A stretch of DNA of 64,000 bases from JACPHD01 sp964526325 (lineage in GTDB: Bacteria > Patescibacteriota > Patescibacteriia > Patescibacteriales > GWC2-42-12): positions 17,043-81,042 of the forward strand of contig CAZGKM010000002.1 in NCBI GenBank assembly GCA_964526325.1. Reading direction: 5' to 3'. Numbering within the stretch: the stretch's first letter is position 1; the number at the start of each line of letters is the position of its first letter. The translations under genes and the position numbers were made by a program. Below, in pieces: positions 49,350-57,892 of the stretch. Below the pieces are notes generated by a model. That model did no database searches and had not been told where the DNA came from. It saw only the letters and a program-made list of their open reading frames with translations.

Positions 49350-51470
49350 TTATAAATTAGTTGTTTTTTTAATGGGTATATAAAAACTTATTTCCGTACC
49401 CTTGCCTTCTTCGCTTTTCAAGCTAACTTTGCCGTTATGTTTTTCAATAATATTCTTTACTAAAAATAGGCCCAATCCGGTTCCGTCAGTTTCCAATTTA
49501 ATTACATTAGTCGCCCTAAAAAATTTAGAAAAAAGCTTTGGCTGATCTTCCGCCGGAATTCCGACTCCCTGATCATTAATTTTAACATGAAGATATTGTT
49601 TGTCAACTTCAATAAGCACTCGGATTTTACCATATTCCGGAGTATACTTGATTGCATTACTCAATAAATTTTGCATAACCATAACCATTCTTTCTTTATC
49701 TAAAAATACTTTTGGCAATTTAGACGGTTTTTTGATTGTCAGCTCTTGATGATTTTTTGTTGCCAAACTTTCAACGTTGCTGATTGCCGCGTCCAAAATT
49801 TCTTGAAAATCAGCTTTTTCAAAATTAAATCCAAATTTGCCTTCCTCAATGCGAGAAACATTTAATAAATCATTAACCAGCCTGATAATTCTTTCGTTGC
49901 TTAAATAGCCTTTATTTAATAACTCCTGCTGTTCCACGGATAACTTTCCGGCGTCACCATCCAAAATCATTTTAATCACCCATTTAATGGCTGACAGAGG
50001 AGTTCTTAACTGATGGGCGGCAATGGAAATAAATTCAGATTTCATTTTATCAATCGCTTTTTCGCGCGTAGTATCATAAAATATTTTCATCGTGCCAAGC
50101 GGTTCATTATTAAGGCTTAAAACTTTAGCCGTAATTACTTTATATGTGGCTCCTCGGACATTTTCTTTTAAATTGGCGTCTTTTAAAGTAATTTCTTCGG
50201 ACACAAAATGCTGATCCTTGCCTTCTTCGCTGATTTGCTTGATTTCATAATCAATTTTTATAATCGGCTTAAAATTGGACATGCTGAATTTATCTTTCGT
50301 AGCCACCTGCCGGCCTAAATCAGCGCTGCTTAAACCAAAAATCCTGGAAGCGGCCGGATTAATCATGCTGATTTTATAATCCTTATCCAAAACAATAATC
50401 GGATCGGTAAAATTAGCGATAATGGCTAAAGTTTTATTTTCTTCTTCCTCCATCTCTCTCCTGGCCTCGGTGTTATCTTCCAATATATTAATCAGCGCTC
50501 TTTTTGATTGATCCAGCTCCTTGATTTTAAGCTGCAATTCATCGGTTTTTTTATTTACTATTTTTTCTAAACTTAAATTCAATTCTTCAAGTTTTTTAGC
50601 CAATTCTTCGGTTTTTTCTTCTTTCTCAATTTCTTTATTGGTTGATTTGACCAATAGATAACCGATCATTAAATAAAGTAAGAATACGATAATATTAACC
50701 GCTTTTGCCTGCATGCTCTGGGTTAAAAATATTTGAGCCAATAAGATTAAGCCGATTAAGGCCACAAGCAATTCGGTAAGAATAACTTTAATTTCAAACA
50801 GTTTTCTTTTGATAATCGCGTAAGTGGCTAAGCCCAGCCAGACAATCGAAAAATAAACTGGAGCGTCAAGGTAAGAAAAAAACTTTTCGGGAAAAAGAAG
50901 CGGCAGAATTCCGTAAAAAAGAAAAGAGCCAAAAAAATAAACCGCAATACCGGTTATGAAATATTTCATTTGCAATCTTTTAGCGCCGATGCTTTTACTA
51001 TAAAAACTGATTAAATAATAAAATGGGATAATCAGCATCGGTAAAATAATAATTCTGGCCAGCTGGTTTAAAGGCCCGGCCGTTTCAAGGCTGATAAACG
51101 GATATTGATCGGAAACTTTATAAATTATATAAGGCGTAGTAAAAGAAACTATGGCTAAGGCCGCCGCTAAACCATGCCAAAAAATTAATTTTAATCTAAA
51201 AAAATTAGTTTTCCCTGTAAAGTAATAAATAAAAATCACATAAGAGCTAGCCGCTAAAGCGGCCAGCCAGGTAGCTTTAGTCCAAAATAATTTATTTTCA
51301 AAAAAGAACACCCCTGCCCAAGCAAAGGCGTTAATCGCTGAAAAAAAAGCCACCCAGCCTAAATAAAAAGCTTCTTTACTCTTGCCTTTTGACCAAATTA
51401 AAAAAGTAAAAATGCATTGCAAAAAAGCCGCAAGAAACAACGCAATCGGTCTAAGCTGGGCTAAATCCAT
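49350..51470 (-). CDS. Histidine kinase: 7TM sensor, coiled coil, PAS, HisKA, HATPase
   Basis: A 706-residue membrane kinase. The first 275 residues hold about eight hydrophobic segments and match the histidine-kinase N-terminal 7TM type. A coiled coil (285-345) leads to a PAS domain (IIANFTDPIIVLDKDYKISM, residues about 350-470). The HisKA dimerisation helix carries the phospho-accepting His486 in SIAAHQLRTPLSAIKW. The HATPase has the N box NLLSNAIKYTPEYG, G1 NDQGVGIPAEDQ and G2 DGTGLGLFLVKNI. All catalytic motifs are intact. It is flanked by the double-receiver regulator downstream and the 6-TM coiled-coil protein upstream (8 bases). Confidence 0.93.
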   Translation of the reverse strand: MDLAQLRPIALFLAAFLQCIFTFLIWSKGKSKEAFYLGWVAFFSAINAFAWAGVFFFENKLFWTKATWLAALAASSYVIFIYYFTGKTNFFRLKLIFWHGLAAALAIVSFTTPYIIYKVSDQYPFISLETAGPLNQLARIIILPMLIIPFYYLISFYSKSIGAKRLQMKYFITGIAVYFFGSFLFYGILPLLFPEKFFSYLDAPVYFSIVWLGLATYAIIKRKLFEIKVILTELLVALIGLILLAQIFLTQSMQAKAVNIIVFLLYLMIGYLLVKSTNKEIEKEEKTEELAKKLEELNLSLEKIVNKKTDELQLKIKELDQSKRALINILEDNTEARREMEEEENKTLAIIANFTDPIIVLDKDYKISMINPAASRIFGLSSADLGRQVATKDKFSMSNFKPIIKIDYEIKQISEEGKDQHFVSEEITLKDANLKENVRGATYKVITAKVLSLNNEPLGTMKIFYDTTREKAIDKMKSEFISIAAHQLRTPLSAIKWVIKMILDGDAGKLSVEQQELLNKGYLSNERIIRLVNDLLNVSRIEEGKFGFNFEKADFQEILDAAISNVESLATKNHQELTIKKPSKLPKVFLDKERMVMVMQNLLSNAIKYTPEYGKIRVLIEVDKQYLHVKINDQGVGIPAEDQPKLFSKFFRATNVIKLETDGTGLGLFLVKNIIEKHNGKVSLKSEEGKGTEISFYIPIKKTTNL

Positions 51471-51478
51471 AAAAATTA

Positions 51479-52294
51479 TTAATTACTTCTTAATTTATTT
51501 TCCAAGCTTTTTATCTTATTCTTCAACTCTATCATTTTTAACTCTCTGCCTACGGTCTGTTTCTGAAACCTTTCCAGCTCGTCGACTTTATCGTCTAATT
51601 CCCGGTTGGCCGCGGTTAACTCCTTGCCCCGCCTGGCTAAACTTTTTGTTTGCTCATCAAGCTGCTGCATTTTTTCTTCAAATGATTTTTCCCGCTTAAA
51701 TAGCATTTTAGCGCCATAGCCGGAGAATGACCCTACTATCACATAAAAAATAGCAATGGTTATAGTTTTAGTCAAAGCTATGGACAAACTTTGAAATTCT
51801 ATGGTTGTTGCGCCATAGCGGGGAATATGGCTGATAAATCCGTAATATTCCGCGATAACAAGCAAATTAATTAAAACACCGGAAGCTAAGGCAGTTAAAA
51901 TTGAACCCGTTGAGCCAAAAATTAACGAAGCTGAAACTACCGTCAAAAAAAAGAAAACCATGGAAACGCTTTCAACTCCGCCGGCCGAATGCATAATGAT
52001 GGTAAAAAAGACCAATTCAATAATAATTTGAGTATAACTGATAAAGGACAATAACGTTTTGGAAAAAACTTTTTCCACTCTTTTTTGCGCAAAATGCAAC
52101 ATTATGTTTACGGCGGAAAAAGTTACAAACAAAAAAACCATGGCGGTGAAAGAAAATTCAACATTAGATTCGCTGATAGTTTTAGTTAAAATTCCTATTA
52201 AAAGAATGCCGACCGTATAAAACCAGCGAATCTTAATAATCCACCCGTTAGTAACGATTCTTCTTTCTAAATTGACATCAAAATTTTTTAACAT
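51479..52294 (-). CDS. Six-span membrane protein with C-terminal coiled coil, sensor-like
   Basis: A 271-residue protein. Six hydrophobic segments occupy residues 20-195 (for example TVGILLIGILTKTISES and FSFTAMVFLFVTFSAVNIML), resembling the membrane sensor part of RegB-type or 5/6-TM histidine kinases. They are followed by about 70 residues of coiled coil (EEKMQQLDEQTKSLARRGKE and on). The kinase domains one would expect after such a coil are missing, and the gene ends cleanly, so it looks like a kinase sensor half without catalytic parts. It lies 8 bases upstream of the histidine kinase and may assemble with it or modulate it. It is first in the signalling operon. Confidence 0.75.
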   Translation of the reverse strand: MLKNFDVNLERRIVTNGWIIKIRWFYTVGILLIGILTKTISESNVEFSFTAMVFLFVTFSAVNIMLHFAQKRVEKVFSKTLLSFISYTQIIIELVFFTIIMHSAGGVESVSMVFFFLTVVSASLIFGSTGSILTALASGVLINLLVIAEYYGFISHIPRYGATTIEFQSLSIALTKTITIAIFYVIVGSFSGYGAKMLFKREKSFEEKMQQLDEQTKSLARRGKELTAANRELDDKVDELERFQKQTVGRELKMIELKNKIKSLENKLRSN

Positions 52295-52315
52295 AAATTA
52301 AAATAGCGAAAACCA

Positions 52316-53152
52316 CTAAAAATTAGCGAATAGCTTAAGCCAATCTTCAACCGATAGCTCCTGCGCCCTGATTTTCGGATTAAAGCCGGCATCGGTTATT
52401 TTATTCTCGGCTTCAGCCTGATTAATCCTTAAGCCGGACGCCAAATTATTCTTTAACATTTTTCTTTTAGCGCTAAAGCCGAATTTTACCAGCCTAAAAA
52501 AATCTCTTTCCTTGTCCGAGCTAAGTTTTACTTTTAACTTTTTACTTTCAACTTTTAACTTAACTATAGCGCTATCGACTTCCGGCTTAGGCCAAAAACA
52601 ATCCTTAGAAACTAGCTTAATTATTTCCGGTTGGGCATAAAATTGCGCCGACACGGCGAGTAAACTCATTTTGCCGGGCTTAGCCGTTATGCGCTTAGCC
52701 ACTTCTTCCTGTAGCATCAGCACCATTGACTTAGGCTTTATTTCAATTTCAGATAAAAATTTTCTTAAAAAAAACGAAGTAATATTATAAGGTAAATTTG
52801 CTACAACCTTATACCCATCTTTAGCAAAAGAGGGTAGGGAGGATTTTAATATATCATCGTTTACCACTTCAACGTTATTAATCCCCTTGGCCACCAGCCC
52901 AATCTTCAGCACTTCGGCCAATTTATCATCAAGCTCAACGGCGATTACCCGACCGGCCTTTTGGGCCAATTTGACTGTTAAAAAACCTAAGCCCGGTCCG
53001 ACTTCTAAGACCGTGTCGTTAGATGTAAGCCCGGCCGCGTCAGCAATCTGACAATAAATTTCTTCTTTTATCAAAAAATTCTGTCCTTTAGAACGCGCCG
53101 GCTTAATATCATAGAGACGGCAAAGTTCTTTGGTTTGTTCGAGTAAATCCAT
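52316..53152 (-). CDS. rsmA: 16S rRNA (adenine-1518/1519) dimethyltransferase RsmA
   Basis: Dimethylates two adenines in helix 45 of 16S rRNA late in 30S assembly. Motifs are SKGQNFLIKEEIYCQIADA near residue 18-36, the SAM site VLEVGPGLGFLTVKLAQKAG, VIAVELDDKL, and the catalytic NLPYNITSFFLRKF. The C-terminal part keeps FWPKPEVDSAIVKLK and KRKMLKNNLASGL. Between them the coding sequence has an AT-rich near-repeat encoding KLKVESKKLKVKLSS (52520-52565). This looks like an expansion or inserted repeat in a loop. At 278 residues it is of normal length. Confidence 0.94.
   Translation of the reverse strand: MDLLEQTKELCRLYDIKPARSKGQNFLIKEEIYCQIADAAGLTSNDTVLEVGPGLGFLTVKLAQKAGRVIAVELDDKLAEVLKIGLVAKGINNVEVVNDDILKSSLPSFAKDGYKVVANLPYNITSFFLRKFLSEIEIKPKSMVLMLQEEVAKRITAKPGKMSLLAVSAQFYAQPEIIKLVSKDCFWPKPEVDSAIVKLKVESKKLKVKLSSDKERDFFRLVKFGFSAKRKMLKNNLASGLRINQAEAENKITDAGFNPKIRAQELSVEDWLKLFANF
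52520..52566. repeat. AT-rich repeat inside rsmA
   Basis: Iterations of about 11 bases (TTTTAACTT-type: TTTTACTTTTAACTTTTTAC and following) encode KLKVESKKLKVK. Close relatives of this sequence occur between genes in other Patescibacteria, from memory. Confidence 0.5.
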
Positions 53153-53164
53153 TTCTTGTTTTTC

Positions 53165-53659
53165 TTATTTAATCTTATCTCTAAATCCTGCTATAATATA
53201 ATTAGTAATATTTGCAATTCTGTCCAGTAAACTTGAATCGGCCTTGCCCATGCCGCAGCCGGAACAACCGCCTGGCGTTGCCAAAACTCCCTGATCCATC
53301 TCAGTCATACTCATACCTCCGGCTATAATTGAATCGCCTGGCTTATATCCGGACATTGAAGTTTGGGTCGTTGAAAACAAAGCCATTGTGCCAGAGCCGC
53401 CGGACATAGTACCGCTTATTTCAGAATATGTCGTGCAAATACCAGCGGCTTTAGTAGTACAAAGCGAACCGCCGGTACAACAACCGCCATTGCATGAAAT
53501 AGTGCAAAAAATTTGTTTTGTGCTTGTTAAGCCAAGCTGATATGCATAACCGCCGGCAGCTTGCACGGCTTTCTGCCAGCGCACTTTTGGTAAATAAAAA
53601 TAATACCCGCTCACTAAAACAATTACTATTAATAATAAAGTTAAAAATAATTTCTTCAT
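53165..53659 (-). CDS. Membrane-anchored or secreted Cys-rich protein (164 aa)
   Basis: Starts with a signal-anchor helix (KKLFLTLLLIVIVLVSGYYF), then a Cys-rich stretch CTISCNGGCCTGGSLC (residues 52-67), a Ser/Thr/Gly/Met-rich middle, and GGCSGCGMGKADSS near residue 131. Eight or more cysteines outside the membrane suggest disulfides, or a metal or cluster site, in keeping with the DsbA-like protein nearby in the genome. There is no recognised family. It is 12 bases upstream of rsmA in transcription order. It could be a minor pilin-like or surface protein. Confidence 0.65.
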   Translation of the reverse strand: MKKLFLTLLLIVIVLVSGYYFYLPKVRWQKAVQAAGGYAYQLGLTSTKQIFCTISCNGGCCTGGSLCTTKAAGICTTYSEISGTMSGGSGTMALFSTTQTSMSGYKPGDSIIAGGMSMTEMDQGVLATPGGCSGCGMGKADSSLLDRIANITNYIIAGFRDKIK

Positions 53660-53757
53660 AGTAACTTTATTATACCATTTTTTTATAAAATATTCACCCC
53701 ATTAGAAATTAATCTATATTAACGGTTTGCAAATTACGCTTATATCTATATAACTTT

Positions 53758-54720
53758 ATGAATAATACTACTAGCGATGTAAAAAAAATCCTACTGACCA
53801 GTTTAATATTTTATATAATATTCCCTGCTTTTGCCTTAGGCGATGCCACGCTAACCGGCAGAATATTGCTGCAAATAGAAGAAAAAGGCCAGGCCTGGTA
53901 TGTTCACCCGGAAAATAAAACCAGATATTACCTCGGAACGCCGACCGACGCTTTTAATCTAATGCAAAAATTAAGCGTTGGTATCAGCGATAAAGATTTG
54001 GAAAAAATACCGATCGGCATTTCGGTTAGCAATTATACCGACAGCGATGCCGACGGCATCTATGATAGCTTAGAAAACGCTATCGGCACAAATAAGCAAA
54101 ACAAAGACACTGATAATGATGGCTATGGAGATAAAGAAGAATTGGATAATGGATATAATCCGCTTAATGGCGGAAAACAACCTATTGATAAAAAATTTAC
54201 TCAAAAAAATTCCGGAAAAATATTTTTGCAGGTGGAAAAAAATGGCGAAGCTTGGTATGTCGAGCCCATGACTCAAAAGCGATATTTTTTAGGACGGCCG
54301 AACGATGCCTTTCAAATAATGAAAAACTTCGGTCTAGGTATTACCAACGCTGATTTACAAAAAATTCCGATTAGTATTTTATTAATTACTAAAATTCAAA
54401 ATACGGATAATCCTGCGCCCGTTACAACTACCGGAGATATTATGCAATTGGCGGCAGCGGCTATAAGAAAAATTGATATAGAACAAACGTTGTTATATTT
54501 TACGCCAAATATGCATAAATCAATTACATATTCTCTACAAAATATGAGAAAAGAAGATTTGCTTATACTGGCCAATATACTTTCCGGCAGCGTCCTGCAA
54601 TCGTCTACTGAAATTAAAAAAACTTATTTTAACGAAGTATACTTCCGAGACGAAAAACACCAACTTTATTTTTATGTCGAGAAACAGCCTGATGGCAATT
54701 GGTTAATAACGAACTTATAG
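53758..54720 (+). CDS. Secreted protein with duplicated AWYV/RYxLG domain and thrombospondin type 3 repeats (320 aa)
   Basis: A signal peptide-like start (ILLTSLIFYIIFPAFALG) precedes two copies of a 50-residue domain: ILLQIEEKGQAWYVHPENKT with YYLGTPTDAFNLMQKLSVGI (residues 32-85), and IFLQVEKNGEAWYVEPMTQK with YFLGRPNDAFQIMKNFGLGI (about 150-210). Between them lie calcium-binding repeats DSDADGIYDSLENAIGT and DTDNDGYGDKEELDNGYNP. The last 90 residues resemble an NTF2-like fold (YVEKQPDGNWLITNL at the end). I do not know a name for the duplicated domain. Identical spacing in both copies argues for internal duplication. The protein is predicted to be extracellular or envelope-bound. Confidence 0.75.
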   Translation: MNNTTSDVKKILLTSLIFYIIFPAFALGDATLTGRILLQIEEKGQAWYVHPENKTRYYLGTPTDAFNLMQKLSVGISDKDLEKIPIGISVSNYTDSDADGIYDSLENAIGTNKQNKDTDNDGYGDKEELDNGYNPLNGGKQPIDKKFTQKNSGKIFLQVEKNGEAWYVEPMTQKRYFLGRPNDAFQIMKNFGLGITNADLQKIPISILLITKIQNTDNPAPVTTTGDIMQLAAAAIRKIDIEQTLLYFTPNMHKSITYSLQNMRKEDLLILANILSGSVLQSSTEIKKTYFNEVYFRDEKHQLYFYVEKQPDGNWLITNL

Positions 54721-54726
54721 TACCTG

Positions 54727-54778
54727 CTATTTCGAGGAGCCTACCAGTAGGCAGTCAGGCGCTTACGACGAAATAGTT
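54727..54778. repeat. Palindromic repeat with CTATTTCG/CGAAATAG arms
   Basis: CTATTTCG and CGAAATAG enclose GAGCCTACCAGTAGGC (itself a perfect GCCTAC/GTAGGC hairpin) and a further GCGCTTACGA. It is non-coding and lies between a plus-strand and a minus-strand gene. Confidence 0.65.
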
Positions 54779-54793
54779 TCATAAACGTAAACA

Positions 54794-54836
54794 AAAAACA
54801 CACTTACATTAAGCTAAGCGTGTTTTTATTTTTCTT
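54794..54836. terminator. Convergent terminator
   Basis: AAAAACACACTTA, 8 bases, TAAGCGTGTTTTTA: a hairpin with one mismatch between convergent genes, with T-runs on both strands. Confidence 0.75.
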
Positions 54837-55258
54837 TATTTAGCCGTCAATAAAATTATGCTTACCGTCCCCAAAATCATGCCGGCTAAAACCGTCGGAC
54901 TGACGGCTTCTTTAAAAATAAAAATTCCGGCCAGCGCGCCGACTATAAGGCTGCCGATTCCGTAAACCGGCATAGCTACGGATAAGGGCGCGCCTAATTT
55001 AATGGTATAAAAGAAAAAAATAGTTCCGGCGGCGAGTAAAACGCCCATTAAACCGGAAATACAATAACCTCTAACCGAAGAATTCAATCCTCCGCTATAA
55101 AAAGCATAAATTAAAAAAGGAATGGCTATGAATAATTGGCCCAGCGAGATAATAAATAACGCTAAAAAATAATTTATTTCATTACCTATTAATTTAAAAA
55201 AAACATCGTAAGAAGTCCAGGCCAAAGTCGCCAATATTAAAAACAACAGCCAAAGCAT
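54836..55258 (-). CDS. EamA-type half transporter (140 aa)
   Basis: Contains a single EamA (DMT superfamily) repeat: four or five hydrophobic helices beginning LWLLFLILATLAWTSYDVFF and ending GMILGTVSIILLTA, with the motif PLSVAMPVYGIGSLIVGALA near the middle. Two-repeat transporters are about 300 residues, so this protein would have to work as a dimer, like EmrE-sized members. It lies 10 bases downstream of leuS in the same direction. The substrate is unknown. Confidence 0.85.
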   Translation of the reverse strand: MLWLLFLILATLAWTSYDVFFKLIGNEINYFLALFIISLGQLFIAIPFLIYAFYSGGLNSSVRGYCISGLMGVLLAAGTIFFFYTIKLGAPLSVAMPVYGIGSLIVGALAGIFIFKEAVSPTVLAGMILGTVSIILLTAK

Positions 55259-55268
55259 AATTTTATTT

Positions 55269-57749
55269 TTATTGAATTACAATATTTATCAGCTTCCCTT
55301 TAACAAAAATTATTTTTATCACTTCTTTGCCTTTAAGCCATTTTTTAATTTTTTCGCTTGCTAAAGCGATTTTTTTTGCTTCATTTTCACTAATGTCGGA
55401 GGAAACTTCAATCATATCGCGCACCTTGCCGTTAATTTGAATCACTAAATTTATGGTTTCGTCTTTAACCAGCGCCGGATCATACTCTGGCCATTTTTCT
55501 TTAAAAATACTTTGTTTATGCCCTAGACCGGTCCAGAGCTCTTCGGTTAAATGCGGCGCGAACGGACTTAAAATAATCAAAAATTTTTCCGCAGCCACCC
55601 GGGGCATGGTTTTAAACTTATCGACAAAATTGATGAAAATCATCATCTGCGAAATCGCCGTATTAAAGCGCAAATTATCTATATCTTCGCCGACTTTCTT
55701 AATAGTTTTATGAAGTAGCTGCGGCAGGCCTGATTCTTTCATCTGGCAGTTGCCCCCGCAATCAATAAATTTTTTGCCTTGGTATAAATTCCAAGTTTTT
55801 TCCAAAAACCTAACCTGGCCGATTATGCCTTTGGTATTCCACGGCTTCATGTCTTCAAGCGGCCCCATAAACATCTCAAACAAGCGCAACGCGTCAGCGC
55901 CGTATTGTTTTACCACGTCATCAGGATTAACCACATTGCCCAAAGATTTGGACATCTTGCGGCCGTCTTCGGCTAAAATTATGCCCTGATGCCTTAATTT
56001 TTTAAACGGCTCGTCAAAATCAATATAACCTAAATTATGCAAAACTTTGGTAAAAAATCGGGAATAAAGCAAATGTAAAACCGTATGCTCGGCTCCGCCG
56101 ACATATAAATCAACCGGCAGATATTTTTTTATCATGGCTTTGTCCGCAAATTCTTTTTCGTTATTCGGGTCACTGAAGCGGAAATAATACCATGATGAGC
56201 AGACGAAAGTATCCATGGTATCCGCTTCCCGCCTGGCCGGTTCGCCGCACTTCGGGCATTTTACATCATGGAATTTCTTGGATTTCATTAAAGGCGACTC
56301 GCCGGTCGGCATAAAATCAACGTCGGTCGGAAGTTCTACCGGCAAATCTTTTTCCGGTACCGGCCATTCGCCTTGTCCGCCGAAGCCTTGGCGAAGGCGG
56401 GCGCATTTAGCGCAATAAATTATCGGTATCGGCGCGCCCCAATAGCGCTGGCGCGATACCAGCCAATCGCGGATTTTATAATTTACTTTTTTACAACCGA
56501 TTTTCTTCTCTTCAAGCCATTCGGTAATTTTCTCTCTCGCTTCTTCCGAAGTTAATCCGTTATACTCGCCGGAATTCAATAATATGCCGTCGTCAGTAAA
56601 CGATTCTTTTTCGATAGAAGATTTGCCGTCAATACTCTTAATAACTTCGCGAATCTCAAGATTATATTTTTTGGCGAATTCAAAATCACGCTCGTCATGC
56701 GCCGGCACAGCCATGACCGCTCCTGTGCCGTAATGGGCTAAAATATAATCGCCAACAAAAAGCGGTATGGTCTGATTATTAAACGGATTGATTAATTCCA
56801 CGCCTTCAAGCTTAACTCCGGTTTTTTCTCTTGTCTCTGCCATTCTTTGTAATTCGGTTTTTTTCTTTGATTCTGCAATATATTCGCTAACTTCAGATAA
56901 ATTTTTAATATCACTTTTTAACTTTTCCATGGCCGGATGTTCCGGAGCCATAACCGCGTAAGTCATGCCAAAAACCGTATCTATGCGAGTAGTATAAAAT
57001 TCTATTGCTAAATCACTGCCTTTTATTTTCATTTTAAACTGCGCGCCGTCCGACCGTCCGATCCAATTTTTCTGCGCCGCCTTTGTTGATTCCGGCCAGT
57101 CAACTTTATCTAAACCGCTAATCAGGCCGGAGGTCTTACCTTTGTCCTCTATAAAATCAGTAATTTTAAAAAACCATTGCTCCAAATCTTTTTGCCTTAC
57201 CGGATTTTTACAACGATCGCAAACTCCGCCTTCGGCCTGCTCATTGGCTAAAACCGTTTGGCAATTACCGCACCAATTAACTTTGGCCTTGCTTTTATAG
57301 GCCAAGCCGTTTTTATAAAGCAAAAGAAAAAACCACTGCGTCCATCTATAATAATCCGGGTCGGAAGAATTTACTTCCCTGGACCAATCGTAAGAAAAGC
57401 CCATCATATTCATCTGCTTGGTAAAATTTTCTATGGCTTTTTTAGTGGTAATTTTAGGATGAGTTTTGGTTTTAACCGCATAATTTTCCGCCGGTAAACC
57501 GAAAGCGTCCCAGCCTTGTGGATGTAAAACATTCTTGCCTTTCATTCTTAAATAGCGCGAAATAATATCCGTTGCCGTATAGCTTTCTACGTGGCCGGCG
57601 TGCAAACCATTTGAAGACGGATAAGGAAACATGTCTAAAATAAATTGTTTTTCCGCCTGGCTTTTATCATCTGCCTGAAAAAGATCTGAATGTTTCGCCC
57701 AAAATTTTTGCCATTTAGCTTCTATTTTTTTGTGATTATACTTTTCCAT
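55269..57749 (-). CDS. leuS: Leucyl-tRNA synthetase
   Basis: A class I synthetase of 826 residues. The HIGH-type motif is SSNGLHAGHVESYTATD near residues 45-61. The editing domain is present (DYILAHYGTGAVMAVPAHDE). A zinc knuckle reads WCGNCQTVL and CDRCKN. The KMSKS signature is DGRKMSKSLGNVVNPDD, followed by a C-terminal helical anticodon-binding part. Near residue 449 the sequence CAKCARLRQGFGGQGEWPVP contains ten extra residues (ARLRQGFGGQ) encoded by a GC-rich palindrome at 56374-56403, splitting the usual C-x-x-C-G-E-W-P. This looks like an in-frame mobile repeat. It is transcribed with the EamA gene. Confidence 0.96.
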   Translation of the reverse strand: MEKYNHKKIEAKWQKFWAKHSDLFQADDKSQAEKQFILDMFPYPSSNGLHAGHVESYTATDIISRYLRMKGKNVLHPQGWDAFGLPAENYAVKTKTHPKITTKKAIENFTKQMNMMGFSYDWSREVNSSDPDYYRWTQWFFLLLYKNGLAYKSKAKVNWCGNCQTVLANEQAEGGVCDRCKNPVRQKDLEQWFFKITDFIEDKGKTSGLISGLDKVDWPESTKAAQKNWIGRSDGAQFKMKIKGSDLAIEFYTTRIDTVFGMTYAVMAPEHPAMEKLKSDIKNLSEVSEYIAESKKKTELQRMAETREKTGVKLEGVELINPFNNQTIPLFVGDYILAHYGTGAVMAVPAHDERDFEFAKKYNLEIREVIKSIDGKSSIEKESFTDDGILLNSGEYNGLTSEEAREKITEWLEEKKIGCKKVNYKIRDWLVSRQRYWGAPIPIIYCAKCARLRQGFGGQGEWPVPEKDLPVELPTDVDFMPTGESPLMKSKKFHDVKCPKCGEPARREADTMDTFVCSSWYYFRFSDPNNEKEFADKAMIKKYLPVDLYVGGAEHTVLHLLYSRFFTKVLHNLGYIDFDEPFKKLRHQGIILAEDGRKMSKSLGNVVNPDDVVKQYGADALRLFEMFMGPLEDMKPWNTKGIIGQVRFLEKTWNLYQGKKFIDCGGNCQMKESGLPQLLHKTIKKVGEDIDNLRFNTAISQMMIFINFVDKFKTMPRVAAEKFLIILSPFAPHLTEELWTGLGHKQSIFKEKWPEYDPALVKDETINLVIQINGKVRDMIEVSSDISENEAKKIALASEKIKKWLKGKEVIKIIFVKGKLINIVIQ
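56374..56403. repeat. In-frame GC-rich palindrome within leuS
   Basis: About 30 bases with CCGCC and GGCGG outer arms and an inner GCCTTGGC hairpin, encoding ARLRQGFGGQ. Removing it restores the normal LeuS spacing between Cys and the EWPVPE strand, as expected for a recent in-frame insertion. Confidence 0.75.
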
Positions 57750-57892
57750 AATTTACCCCAACATTATTAATTTTTTATAATTTTTATCCTTAATCAATGC
57801 TTATTACTGTTTATAAACAACCTATTAATATTAATTTATGATGTAAGGGGTGCGTTTATTTTATACTAAAATTGGCGAAAAGGCAAGTAAAA

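Noticed and set aside
51479..52294. 6-TM coiled-coil gene as a frameshifted piece of the adjacent histidine kinase
   Set aside because: The downstream kinase has its own complete set of membrane helices and a clean start, and both frames are intact, so they are two separate proteins.
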